Source: Rotaria sp. Silwood1
Taxonomy: Eukaryota > Rotifera > Eurotatoria > Philodinida > Philodinidae
NCBI GenBank assembly: GCA_905250075.1
Contig: CAJNOP010000865.1
Span: forward strand, 1-64,000
Direction of reading: 5' to 3'
DNA: 64,000 nucleotides
Part shown: piece after piece, positions 35,526 to 46,469 of the stretch
Layout of the letters: each line of letters begins with the position of its first letter
How positions within the stretch are numbered: the first letter of the stretch is position 1
The notes under the pieces: model-generated
The model's input: the letters and a program-made list of their open reading frames with translations, nothing else
Databases searched by the model: none
What the model was told of the DNA's origin: nothing
Position numbers and translations under genes: made by a program

Positions 35526-37550
35526 AGGTGAATTTCGGTTTCTAGACCCTAGCCTTTCAGTCTAGGGAATATATCTCAGAATTCTTGAAGATGCTTCATT
35601 CTTTTTGTTTTTGTTTCAAATAATATGTAAAACTGAATTGTTGTTATTTAGAATATAATGCAAGATTGTTTGGATAATCAAATACAAACAGTTCTTTACA
35701 TTCCGTATTTCGATGGTGATTATTGGCCGATTATGATTGAAAACTATATTGAAAGTATGATTTAGTATTAATAATAAAAATTGAACTATATTTGTTTTAT
35801 ATTTTAGAACTTGATCAAGAAGATCGAAGAAAACAAGAAGTTGAAGACTTAGATGATCCTATTGAATCAGAACATCCGGTTAACGTTAATAGAAGTTGCA
35901 TATAAAATTAACAATTTCGATTTTTAAAAATAAGCATCAATCTCTCTCTAGTCAAATTTTTTGATAGTCGTTATTCAAATCTTGATTTTTACATATTATT
36001 GTAATTTAGATTTCTGATAAACGAAAATCTGTAAATTCATATGAAAAGAAAAATTCGAAGAAAACGGCAAATCAAATGTTAAATTGTACTGATTTACTAT
36101 CTAAAATATTTTCAACTATGGAAAAATACAAAGAGATAAATTTTTAACGATGAATTTTGTCCATTTTGAAAGTAATCAAAGATTTATATTAAGCTTCCCC
36201 GCATTCTCATAATAGAAACTCACTGGGCTTCTATTTTGTTTTGAAGATCAGTTTTTATTGTGACACACTTTTTTCGACGCATACAGAAAAATTTCGAAAT
36301 TCTCTTCTAAAGAAAAAGGGCACTAATGTTGTAGAAAATCCATTAAAAGTTGAGTAGGTATCATATATATCTAGAGGTTTTCCCCAAGTGGCTAAATCTG
36401 ACAGATCGACTATTTTTCAAAAAAATCGTTTTTTCTTGTCTCAAATGTCTAATCGCTCTTGAATCGGACATCGACTCCAATGAGTAATGCACATTCTTGA
36501 AAAACTTCTTGCGCGTAGCATTGTGTTGCGGTGATAGAGCAAAATCCTATGGTCCTCTCTGATTACTAAAAATTGGAGTTTTTAATTTTGACTTGAAACT
36601 TTGCAGAATATTTTTACGATGAAAATACATATTGCAATATTGACCCGTGTATATGACCAATGCATCATATCTCAGAATAGAAACAACCAAGACGGTTAAA
36701 ACTCCAACTTTGGAGACCTGAGGGAGACCACAGCATATACATAACGTATTGATCAGTCACTTCTATTAATGAAATAGCAATAAACAGCAAACTTCATAGT
36801 CAAGTTTGCCATACGAATTTGAAAGAAAGGAACAACAGTATTCATATCTTGTCTTATAAGATAGTATTCATAAAGCTTACTAAACTGACCTTGATTACCC
36901 TTTCTTTACCAAACATTATTATGCTTAACAAATTGCATCTATATCTTTCTTTAGGCATTCTTTGTTATTCGTTTTCATAATGAAATTCCATCCCATCCAG
37001 CTGTCAATGATATTAATGATCTAATTGAATGTGATCTAATGGATACGGGAAATGTATTTTTAAGTTTTGCTTGTGACAAAAATTATGAATTTTCTTCATT
37101 ACGTCGTGCAAAATTTTCAACTATGGGTTTATTATATGAATTACATACGTCAACAACAGAAAAATTTATATATAGTTGTAATACATGTCGTCAACAATGT
37201 GATATACGTTATCATTGTACAATATGTGAAGATTTCGATCTATGTGAAAAATGTTATAATATGAAACCAAAACATGAACATAATATGGAACGTCCGATAT
37301 CATAAATAGTTGACACTAGGCAAGATAGTAAACATAATTCATTAACTATTAATGATAAATCTATCGAAGGTAAACAATAACCAAATCAACGTTGTGTTGA
37401 AACATTATCACATACTGTTATGCATCGTAGGAACGATTGTAGTTGTTTTCATTATTAGTGTATTATACGACATACAGAAGATTGTAAACAAAAAAGAATA
37501 GTTAATATAATATATATAAATAAGTCATTGTTTTTCTTTGTTGGTACCAT

Positions 37551-37592
37551 TTCTTCAGGCACACTCCCACTCCCACCTCCACCCAACTCGCA
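37551..37592. repeat. Half telomere-like unit (C-rich arm only)
   Basis: TTTCTTCAGG, resembling the foldback core, is followed by CACACTCCCACTCCCACC. No G-rich partner is seen. It lies just beyond the TAZ2 remnant of the p300-like gene. Confidence 0.55.
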
Positions 37593-38154
37593 TCGAAATA
37601 ATAAGGCCCATATTACTGTATTCAAGAGTCCAGTGTATACTACACGTCAGTTGTTTCTGTCCATAAAATATCACTTATCATCTACATTAATAAAATCTTT
37701 GTGTATTATGGTGATGATTTGGTGATAACTTCTGAAGTGCGTGCGAGAATATTGTAGAAAGCTCCTAAAGAAGGTGTGATTGTTAACCTTCTCTTGGCTC
37801 ATACGCTCACCCTGAATTTTAGAAAAGTTTCACTGTGCTTTTACGGTCAAAAAGGCAAAATCTTTTTTCGTTAAGTCTCTAAATTTTTCACGAATCTAAG
37901 CGTCGGTTTTTGCGTTAAATTCGCACATCTTTTTGTATGGGTCAAATATCGGAGACTCAATTAGATCAATTCTGGGTTCAATATTTCTCGATAATCTTGA
38001 AGATGATCTAGCATTTTTTTCCACAACTAAGATTTTGAAAGGACAAATATTATCTAGTAATTCTGTAGGTAGCTGTTAACCGCAAGTCTTTTTTTGCATT
38101 TTAATCAAAGATTTTGAATGTTTTAATTATCAGAGTACCAAGAAATCCAACAAT
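37593..38154. other. Spacer
   Basis: No supported gene. Confidence 0.35.
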
Positions 38155-38730
38155 TCAAGAGTCATCATGGTTATCAGTTAACTTGATCCTTTTGTGATTA
38201 ACGTTCACTTCATTCGGCTCAATCTTAATTCTTTCAAGCCACACAGTCAGTGTTCTCTCGCCTTTCCGATATGTTGAATAAATTGTAGTCTCACCAAAGC
38301 ATTGTACGGTCTTCGGAGAGAATCTCGAATTCCTGATGTTGAATCGGACACATGATAAGTGTTGGCAGTGTTCAAGAATCATTTCCATATCCTGAAAATG
38401 TCTCACTGGCAAGTCCAAATATTTCACATGATGCGGAACCATTAAACAAATATTCTTTGAAGTTAAATGAGATCTGTATTTGTATGAACTATTGTTAATT
38501 ATCAACGACTTAACATTTTGTGCTCGTTGAATGAAGGTGACTATGTCATTCAATATATTCATCTTGAAGTCACAAAAAAAGCTGCTCTTCAGTTTGATTT
38601 CAACGAACTGCGAAGGATCAATAATAGATGACAGAGAGTCCAACGCGACCAAAGACCAATCCTTCATCTGGCAAAGATGGAGTTTGGTTGCTTTGTGAAA
38701 CAAGGGACGGTTTGATGTTGTACTCTACAA
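38155..38730 (-). CDS. F-box/LRR-like protein fragment (C-terminal part)
   Basis: The minus-strand frame of about 180 codons contains SSIIDPSQFVEIKL, VKSLIINN, VPHHVKYLDL, MILEHCQHLSCVRFNI and a charged tail ending LTDNHDDS. This is the arrangement of the C-terminal half of the divergent F-box/leucine-rich proteins common in bdelloid genomes. An acceptor-like CTGTTTGTAG at about 38731 suggests it is the last exon. No F-box exon was found upstream, so the gene may be truncated or its first exon too divergent to see. Family members bind Skp1 through the F-box and targets through the repeats. Assignment is by pattern only. Confidence 0.45.
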
Positions 38731-39503
38731 ACAGTGATATATAGAACATTTCAGAGTTTCAATGGAAGAAACGAACATTCAATGGCAAGTGAAGCAAAAC
38801 TTTATGTTGAAATTTTCACGTCGAGATTTATCAAAATTCCATTCCATCTGTTGCATGTAAGCTTTTGAAAGAAATTTTTGTTTTATATAACCGATTACTA
38901 GATAGACAGTTAGAATTGCTTAAATACGTCTCTTGACCTAAGTTAAAGAATAATTTATTCAAATGTTCAGATGGAAAAGTCTATGACATAAACTTCATGC
39001 TATCGTAACATTCTAATTCTTCATATTAGTACAAGCGCGACAATATTTGTTCTTTATTTTTTAAACACAAGCGAAGCATGAAAATGGATGAAAACTGTAT
39101 CCGTTGATTTTGCATAGATTCTTTCAAAGAATTCATCAGTCAAAGAATTGGCACTTGCTCAAGTTCGGTTTAACTGTTAGAAGATCTTGAAGGAATACTA
39201 AGAAATAGTACCCTGCGATGCCTTGATATTAGGTCAATTTTAATAGTGATTTCAGATAGGGCAACAAATACTTGTAGATCTAAAATAGAAAGTTTCTGTA
39301 TCGGAGCAGCAAGCTTCTAGCATAGACTTTTCAGAATTAATATGTCCAACATGCTTATGGAGATGATCAAATTGTCATTACCCTCTCTTCTTAGTGAAAT
39401 TCATTTCTACTGCAATCGATTCTTTCTTCTATCTCGTCACCCCTTGTAATAGATCTGTTCATCGCCTTGAAACAATCCATTGGGAAGGGGAGAGATCCAA
39501 TCT
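38731..39503. other. Spacer upstream of the F-box-like fragment
   Basis: AT-rich, with no supported exon. Confidence 0.3.
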
Positions 39504-39593
39504 TGGGTGTGGGTGTAAGATGTGGGTGTGGGGGTGGGGGTGGGTGTATGGGTGCGAATCTGCAGTTCAACCACACCCACACCCACACCCCAC
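39504..39593. repeat. Telomere-like foldback
   Basis: G-rich arm GGGTGTGGGTGTAAGATGTG, then runs of GGGGGTGGGGGTGGG; core CGAATCTGCAGTTCAA; C-rich arm CCACACCCACACCCACACC. The core is the least similar to the GTCTTC type. Confidence 0.85.
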
Positions 39594-40397
39594 TAATAAA
39601 CGCGTTTTTTAATGAACATCAGTGACTCACAATCGCGGTTCCCTTTTGTGCGTTTAAACGCGTTTTTCCAAATTTTTGTCTGCTTGGGTAGGGCGCGTAT
39701 TACATCGATTGCCAACATCTGTTGTACTTCGTTAAAGTCTACCGTCACAAGAGACAACACAAGAATATTTTCACTGATTACCTTTGAGATCACTTACAAT
39801 GCTCCAACTTTTGTTTCTGCTCGTTAGCCAGCCTTTGTTACAATGGTAGAACAGCCTCTATAGATGAAGAAAGATATACATCAAATGAATTGGCAAGAAT
39901 TTGACTCGTTCACACATTATTAATAGAAATGACCGACTAGATCAGGATCGAATAGTACGCACCTTTATCATATCGCCCAACAGAGTGATTTTCTTGAAAA
40001 TACTGAGACAAGAACTGCCTAAAACATTGCCAGCCATTCTTCTTGTATGACGTATGGACGCGAACGGTGGCGTTATGCTTGTGTTTCTCTTCAATGTGAT
40101 ACAGCTGAATTGGCGAATAAAGGATAGCATATCGCTCGAGAAGAAAAACGAATTCGACAGGCATTATTCGAGACGGAGTTATTCGGTCAAACAGAGTTCT
40201 TTATCGAGTACTCTCCGCTGCTATGTTCGCATATGCTGTTGCTTTCTTTCCTTCTCTTGTTTGAATTAGTGATTGCAAAGGATGTTCTTTTCTTTATCAC
40301 CAAGCGAGAAAGAGCCAAGAAGTCATTGTTTTAGCAGATAATGCCATTTTAATATAGCTCCACCGATCGATTTTCTTTTGTCGAAGTCAGTCTATCC
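39594..40397. other. Spacer with coding-like remnant
   Basis: About 40060-40240 (plus) a frame rich in charged residues (REEKRIRQALFETELFGQTE) reads like an exon but is preceded by a stop and has no family match I recognise. Confidence 0.25.
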
Positions 40398-40437
40398 GAG
40401 GTGTGGGTGAATGAAGAGAAGAACCACATCCATCCTG
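40398..40437. repeat. Minimal telomere-like foldback
   Basis: GAGGTGTGGGTG, core AATGAAGAGAAGAA (reverse complement TTCTTCTCTTCATT), CCACATCCATCC. This is one of the smallest complete units, showing the core clearly. Confidence 0.65.
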
Positions 40438-40877
40438 TTAATGGCATGTCTCTCCATATCTTTCGAATATTTCCTGCCAAGATCTAACTTTCATGATGTG
40501 AAACAGTAGCATGTTTTTTTCAACATTTTATTTTCGACATTATATTTTTGACATTTTTGCTTTCGATAATTTTCTTTTCGACGTTTTTATTTTCTGACAA
40601 TTTTCAGGAGAACCTATTGTCCTGTCTTCATCATACATTTCTACCATGAATTATTGCTTTCGTATTGATCTTTTCGTTTGTCTTTTCTCTTTCTCTTGCC
40701 TCATAAATGTTTTTTTCATACAACACTGTTATATCTTTCCTTTTGTTCTACAATCGAAACATTTTTCATCATCTTCTTCTTGTACTCTTTCTATACAGAG
40801 AACTACTGATAAAGTAAAAGCTATTATCAAAAGTGATTTTAATAAAGCCAACATAATCAATCATTGAGAACAAAACA
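40438..40877. other. 5' flank of the dipeptidase gene
   Basis: A run of TTTTCGACATTTT-type words at 40515-40605, then pyrimidine-rich sequence. No promoter motif can be named. Confidence 0.3.
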
Positions 40878-43536
40878 ATGGTACTAATTAAAAAACGTCA
40901 AGTTATTATTGGTAGTTTATTAACTTTACTGGTCATTGTCATTGCCGTTGGTATTACTGTTGCCGTTATTGTTGGCAGTCGAAAATCTGCAGCATTAACT
41001 ATTGAAAAACAAGCGTATCAGATACTTGAAAATAATCCCTTAATTGATGGGTAAGATAAATGTGCATTCATTATATATTGATGCTATAACCGAAATATTT
41101 TCAGTAAATATTCAGGTCCATTTGAGAAAGTCAAAAACAAATCTTTCTATTATCTATTATGAGTTCATGATATTCTTTTATCAAATTTTTGGTAGTCGTT
41201 CATGTTCTATTGTGAATGAATATGTACTTCAGAATGGTCTGATTATGTAGAAAATTATGTGTTGTACAATGTCAAGCATTTCGACAAATTGTGCGATTGA
41301 GTAGTTCGTTTACAAATAAAAACTTGCACAACCTCATTTTCAGTTTCCATACACGCTTTGAGACGACGATTCGTTTTACTTTCACTATCATTGTTAATTA
41401 GGATTTTTCTTTAAAAAAATGCATTCGGTATAAAACCACGTAAAGATTATATGATACACTGCTATAATCATATCAATTTGTATTTATCTAAATCGAACTA
41501 AACAGCATAGACTAATCTAAAACATGAATAAATTCTGATTCGATTTGCATATCAACTTCGGTCAATAGTCTACCCGGTACACAAAAAAAACGGATTTTTT
41601 TTGCTTGATTTTAACAAGCAGTTGATATCTTTAATCGAAGTATTACATATCTGATCACATTGAAAATCATTACATAAATATTTCTTTGCTAAAACTTAAA
41701 AATAAAGTACAAGCATATAAGATTCGTATTATTTACGTATATACAATGAAATTAAATAAGTATTATATTGTACACAAGAACATAATCTAAATCATTGCTT
41801 TTAAAGAACGATATTGTGCGTTAACATGGGTATTTATATTCGTTGAATCAATAAAGTAATGATGACAATACCAAATGTAATATCAATGATACTTCAAAAT
41901 ATCTCTTCGATATTTTATTGCCGTCATTCAATAATAAAATGATATGAATTTTTCGAAATCGAATAAAAATCATTACTGTTGGCAATCTTCAATAAAATTT
42001 TATTTTTTTCTGTAAAACTTACAACTAGTTATAATTTACAAATATTCCTCATCTAATTTTCTTGTCTATTTTTCTAGACACAATGATTGGGCTTTTCTTA
42101 TTCGTGAAAATTTTCAAAATAAAATAAATGATCTTGATTTATACAATGTGACTCAATACCAAATCCATAATTATACTCCATCACATACAGATATAACACG
42201 TTTACGACAAGGGCAAGTTGGAGGACAGGTTGGTTTCTAATTTTTGTTTTCATATCTTAGCAAAACAAAACAAAACTATATTAAAAATTTATATTAGTTT
42301 TGGTCAATCTATACGGATTGTCAACATCAAGGAAAGGATGCACTGCTAAGTTTTTTGGAACAAATTGATCTTATGAATAGAATTATAGCTAAATATTCAG
42401 ATGTATTTCAACTGGCTAAAACAGCTGAAGAAGTTCGACAAACATTTAATGCTAAACGTATAGCTAGTTTATTTGGTATTGAAGGCGGACAAGCAATTGA
42501 AAGTTCATTTTCTATCTTGAGACTTTTTTATCAAATGGGTGTACGATATATGACACTAACACATAACTGCAATACTCCATGGTAAAAAAAAAGCAAGAGA
42601 TCTTTGAATTTTTTAATTGATTAATAAATTTAAGTTTGTTTTTTTTAACGAAGGGCTGACCAAAACCAAGTCGATCAAATAAATTCAATATTTATAAAAA
42701 ACAATAGTTTAACAGATTTCGGTAAAAAAATTATAAGAGAAATGAATCGACTTGGAATGTTAGTTGATCTATCACATGTTTCAAAACAAACAATGATAGA
42801 TGTACTTAGTGTAACTCAATCACCAGTTATATTTAGTCATTCATCAGCTTATTCATTATGTAATCATACACGAAATGTTCAAGATGATGTACTTGAATTA
42901 GTCGTAAGTTTAAATGTTAATTTATAATACAGATATTTTGATATTTGTATTGTAGAAAAGAAATCAAGGTATAGTAATGGTTACATTTTCACCTTACTTT
43001 ATCACATGTGACTCTGCCAATCTTGGAACAATTGTTGATGTTGCAGGTAAAATGATTTATTGTTTCTTTTTCTCTTTTATAATCTATTATTCATTCAGCA
43101 CATATCAACTATATAAGAAATATTGCTGGTATCGACAGTGTGGGTATTGGTGGCGACTATGACGGTATTGATGAGTATGTATTGACTGATTTTGATTTTA
43201 TTTTTACATATATATTAATATTTCAGAACACCGAAGGATCTTGAAGATGTATCAAAATATCCAAAATTAATCGAATATTTATTATCACAAGGAAATTGGA
43301 CACATGATGATATTATTAAACTTATTGGTGGAAATATTTTACGAGTTATGGAAAAAAATGAACAAGTAAAAATAAATGATTTTATTCGAGGAATAGTTTA
43401 TCTATTAATTTTTCAGATAGCACAAGAACTTCAAAAGACAATGAAACCACAGGAAAGTTTAATCGCTCGTAATGAATTAGAAATACATAATATGACACAA
43501 TGTCGTTATTTGGATATGTATTCATCAAATAAATAA
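40878..43536 (+). CDS. DPEP: Membrane dipeptidase (renal dipeptidase family)
   Basis: A zinc metallopeptidase that hydrolyses dipeptides, and in vertebrates also leukotriene D4 and cystinyl-glycine. Eight exons: 40878-41050, 42078-42228, 42298-42581, 42654-42903, 42956-43046, 43099-43174, 43227-43365, 43417-43536, all GT..AG and phase-consistent, giving 427 aa. The metal ligands of the family are all visible: DGHNDW, the Glu of [20 protein letters not shown] and GGDYDG. The N terminus has a basic start and a hydrophobic segment ([20 protein letters not shown]), read as a signal anchor, so the catalytic domain should face outside. No GPI-type C terminus is evident. The first intron (1,027 nt) is long. 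The last intron (51 nt) is open and in frame. The coding frame is intact. Confidence 0.93.
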
Positions 43537-43668
43537 TATGACTTCTTAAATCGATGTATTCGAAAAGAAAGACAAAGAAAAATATTTTATCAAACTTTTA
43601 ATAATTATATATTGTGATTGATCTGTTTTGATCCTAACGAAATTCATATTGGTTTTGATGATTTAATT

Positions 43669-43888
43669 GGGTGTGGGTGTGGGTGTGACTGTGGGGTGTG
43701 GGTGGGTGTGGGTGTGGGTGTGTGGGCGTGGGTGGGTGCGGGGGTGTGGACGTGGGTGGGTGGATGGGGTTGTGGGTGTGGGTGGGTGTGGGTATAGATG
43801 AAAGGAAGACCCACACCCACAGCCCCACCCATACCCACAGCCGCACCCATACCCACAGCCGCACCTACACCCACACCCACACCCACCC
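43669..43888. repeat. Long telomere-like foldback
   Basis: The largest unit with 57736-57942. G-rich arm of about 127 bp (GGGTGTGGGTGTGGGTGTG repeats with GGGCG, GGACG variants), core AGATGAAAGGAAGAC (reverse complement GTCTTCCTTTCATCT), C-rich arm of about 79 bp. It lies 130 bp downstream of the dipeptidase stop codon. Confidence 0.9.
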
Positions 43889-44725
43889 TTCTCACTGAAT
43901 ACAAGATTTCTCACATAATTAACTCGTACAATTGTCGAGTCAAACTCTTTTTCATTCTGTTCCAAAATGTTGCTACATTTGACGACATTTTATTCGGAAA
44001 ACAGATAATGGAGTACTCGTCGACTTCGCACTCTAGTTAAAGAAAAACATACTCGAAGTGAATAATAAAGAATACCTGCATATCACAGATATTCAAGTAA
44101 CTTTGCTGTGCACAAAATGAAACGAATTTTTTTTGCATTCGTATGTCGAAGTGTTTGTACATCAAGTTATGAGTCACTGTAGAATATGTAAACACGCACA
44201 TTTGAACAAAGTCAAAGCTCAACGAATAATCTATGAAAACCACTAATAACGAGAAAAATTGACGACTCAACTACTCTGTTGAAGCGAATGCAACGAAAAC
44301 AAGTGATCATGCCAGTAAGAATCATGAAATCATTAGAAAAAGAATCACATCATATTTATATACTGTTGCTATGAATCTAGAAAAATAAACATCATACTAT
44401 TATTCGCATGACATTGTCATCGAGGCAAAGTTGCCAGATCGAAAAGTTAAAAATCGGATTCTTTTATATTGGAATCTGGAAAAAGTCGGACTCTATTTTC
44501 TAAAAATTCGGAAAACAATTATCTAACTTTTCGATGCATTAGTAGACCTTGTTTTTTAAAAGAAAACATGTTTTCTTTATTGATTATCATTTATTCATGT
44601 AAAGCTCATCGATAATAAAGAAAAACACAATAGTTAATTCATTACTTGAGATCATTTTTCTCATTAAAACATGTAGATGATTGAAAAACAGGAAGCGAAA
44701 ACAAATTATATATGTACACATTCAG
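43889..44725. other. Spacer
   Basis: No supported gene. Confidence 0.35.
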
Positions 44726-44945
44726 TTAAAAACGCTTGTATAAAAAAACCAAAATAGATTTGACAAGTATGCGTTCCTTTTTTTCAAATTTTTCATTTGA
44801 TGTTATTTCCTTCAACGAATCTGGCTGAGATAAAAGAAATTTATGAAAGTGCATACAAGAGATTTTAGAATTCTTTCTGATTTGCATTTCAGCTTTAACT
44901 AATTCAACACCCATTCTATTTCGATCATCAGTCCCATAAGTAATT
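44726..44945 (-). pseudogene. hAT transposase C-terminal relic
   Basis: The minus-strand frame reads TDDRNRMGVELVKAEMQIRK and then CMHFHKFLLSQPDSLKEI, which matches the pattern of the hAT C-terminal dimerisation region (S/TDDRNR...KAxxQ...C..F..FL). It is open for about 70 codons, with a stop just upstream and no catalytic part. A stranded end of a decayed element. Confidence 0.5.
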
Positions 44946-45020
44946 CATATGACTCAATATGGTTTCAACATAAGCAATAACCAAGTGCATGTTTGGTGTT
45001 GCATTAGATTTAATATTCAA

Positions 45021-45322
45021 CTAATATGACCACATTTGATCAGCCTTAATGTATTCATTTCTATCTTGTCCTTCATACAATAAAACATCTTCTGCATCAT
45101 AGTCTATGTCCCATCGAATTTCACGATGATTATTTATTGTTGATTCTGGATTATCAATATTTTTGCTTGAATTCTATGGTTTTTTTGTTCACTTATTTTA
45201 ACATTTTTATTTTTCATACTGTCGTACATCAATTTAATTTGACAGCATTTATTATATAATTCATCTGTTATTAAATCATCTATTTTGATCATGTTGATAA
45301 CATCCATAATGTAATATTCCAT
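45021..45322 (-). pseudogene. Small acidic protein, unknown, with a one-base frameshift
   Basis: ATG at 45322 opens a frame (MEYYIMDVINMIKIDDLI...) that stays coding-like to about 45165. The reading then continues convincingly in another frame (ESTINNHREIRWDIDYDAED to KADQMWSY, stop at 45021). The switch falls in a run of five T on the plus strand (45160-45164); one more base there would join the two parts into about 100 aa. A splice explanation needs a 29-nt intron, which is implausible. Either a decayed gene or a homopolymer sequencing error. No family recognised. Confidence 0.4.
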
Positions 45323-45370
45323 TTAAGAAAGTGAATTGATTGACAATAGAAAACTGAGAGTGGACTGTGA

Positions 45371-45459
45371 TTGGGTGTGGGTGTGGCTGGCTGGATGAGG
45401 GTGTGAGTGTGGATATAGGCCAGATATGGAACAGGCCTAGCTTTCTTCAAACCACACCG
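45371..45459. repeat. Telomere-like unit, C arm truncated
   Basis: G-rich arm GGGTGTGGGTGTGGCTGG to GTGTGAGTGTGG, core CTTTCTTCAA, then only ACCACACC before an ACCGGT-rich segment begins. Confidence 0.55.
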
Positions 45460-45625
45460 AACTGGCCAGTATACCGGTTTTACAGATCTACCGATCGAAA
45501 CCGGTGTAACAGCAAATACCGGTATACCAGTAATACAATTAGAACCAACTACAACACTGGGTTAATCTTAGTGATAAAAGCAGAAAAGTGAAAAATTTAG
45601 ACCGGTCAGACCGGTTTAGGCTGGT
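45460..45625. repeat. ACCGGT-rich palindromic segment
   Basis: Contains at least five ACCGGT or near-ACCGGT sites (TATACCGGTTTTACAG, GAAACCGGTGTAAC, ATACCGGTATACCAG, GACCGGTCAGACCGGTTTAGG) in about 165 bp between two telomere-like units. Possibly an inserted MITE; ends not defined. Confidence 0.4.
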
Positions 45626-45628
45626 TTA

Positions 45629-45736
45629 GGTGTGGGTTAGAGTATGAGTAGGGTTGGGATAGGAGTAGGCTCTCGTTTTTTTCTTGATCGAGAAAACGTC
45701 CATGCCAACACCCACATCCACCACACCCACACCCTC
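45629..45736. repeat. Telomere-like foldback (degenerate)
   Basis: G-rich arm AGGTGTGGGTTAGAG to GGGTTGGGATAGGAG, core CTCTCGTTTTTTTCTTGATC, C-rich arm ACACCCACATCCACCAC to CACACCCTC. Confidence 0.65.
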
Positions 45737-46376
45737 AAGAATATGTATATTAAAAAAATTTAAAACCTTTTCTTTGAAGCAAAATTTGCAGAAGACTACT
45801 ACAGGCAGTCAAAATGATTAAAGAAAAAAACGCTGCATAATGTTTTTCTGGCAAGATAAAAAAAGTAAAATTTTTGTATCTCGATCCAAGGTGATCGTTT
45901 TGCACCATAGTATGAAAGGTCGTTCGGATAAATAAAAACTTACTATATTCACCTATAATTTAAAAAAAAGTGTTGGTAAAGTTAAATGACATAGCAAAGA
46001 TGTGCGAAAAAACTTTTAGTAGGTTATTTCTGGGCCACCCTATAGATATAATAGTATTAATTAACCAATCATTTGGATAATATCACGTTAGATGCAACTC
46101 AAATATTAATGAAAATATAATTTCAATTCATGAGAACCAGCTCAACAGTGATGTTTTTTAAAGCTATATCTTATAACAAGTACGTGCCCAAATAATGTGA
46201 AGTAGTCAATACTTTTTAAACTCAAAATGAAAAACAAATAGTTTGTGCAGATAAAGAAAGAGAGGCAAAATGCATACAATTTTTATTACCACTCTTGTCT
46301 TTATCAAGCTACATGTGAAGAACAAGCGCTGTCGAACCGTCGATAAATTATAAGGGCAACATACTTTTAAGGTAGA
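45737..46376. other. Spacer and 5' flank of the hydroxylase gene
   Basis: AT-rich; no recognised exon. Confidence 0.3.
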
Positions 46377-46469
46377 TTGTATAAGGGAGACAAGAATAAA
46401 AAAGAGCAGTGGGTTACTATAAATTCTGAAGAAATAAAATCTTTGCTCTATGAAATTGATATAATCAGA

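Larger units (their letters stand above)
32711..37500 (+). pseudogene. p300/CBP-type (KAT3) acetyltransferase copy, probably decayed
   Basis: Exons: 32711-34168, 35652-35754, 35808-35878, 36010-36135, 36955-37305, which would encode about 702 aa. The order matches p300/CBP: bromodomain (acetyl-lysine Asn at 125 in LYNEKTS), RING/PHD-like Cys region (GYCCGR...FCTQCF...CIVCARRWHQVC), HAT core (FPYRTKA-like YPYRTKAIFAFQE, HFFQPK, EILIGYL, HIWACP), then the ZZ finger (CRQQCDIRYHCTICEDFDLC). TAZ1 and KIX are absent. Three defects are seen. The catalytic Tyr of EWYKKM is Cys469 (DWCKKM). The donor after KYKE reads ATAAAT, not GT, at 36136. In-frame TAA (37303), TAA (37378) and TAG (37456) precede or interrupt a TAZ2-like stretch (QRCVETLSH). 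Nuclear coactivator by family; this copy may be inactive. I cannot tell whether it is transcribed. Confidence 0.8.

Noticed and set aside
41044-41250. Frame inside the first dipeptidase intron
   Set aside because: It begins at the exon-intron boundary and has no homology; the splice junction to HNDW at 42078 is clearly supported.
43669-43888. True chromosome-fusion site
   Set aside because: Many similar short units with a shared core occur within 64 kb and normal genes lie on both sides; fusion cannot account for each.
43634-43965. Open frames in all directions through the GT/CA-rich foldbacks (also at 57669-58026, 39391-39612, 10269-10565)
   Set aside because: They encode only GVWV or TPTHTH-type low-complexity peptides produced by the repeat; no start context, splice pattern or domain.
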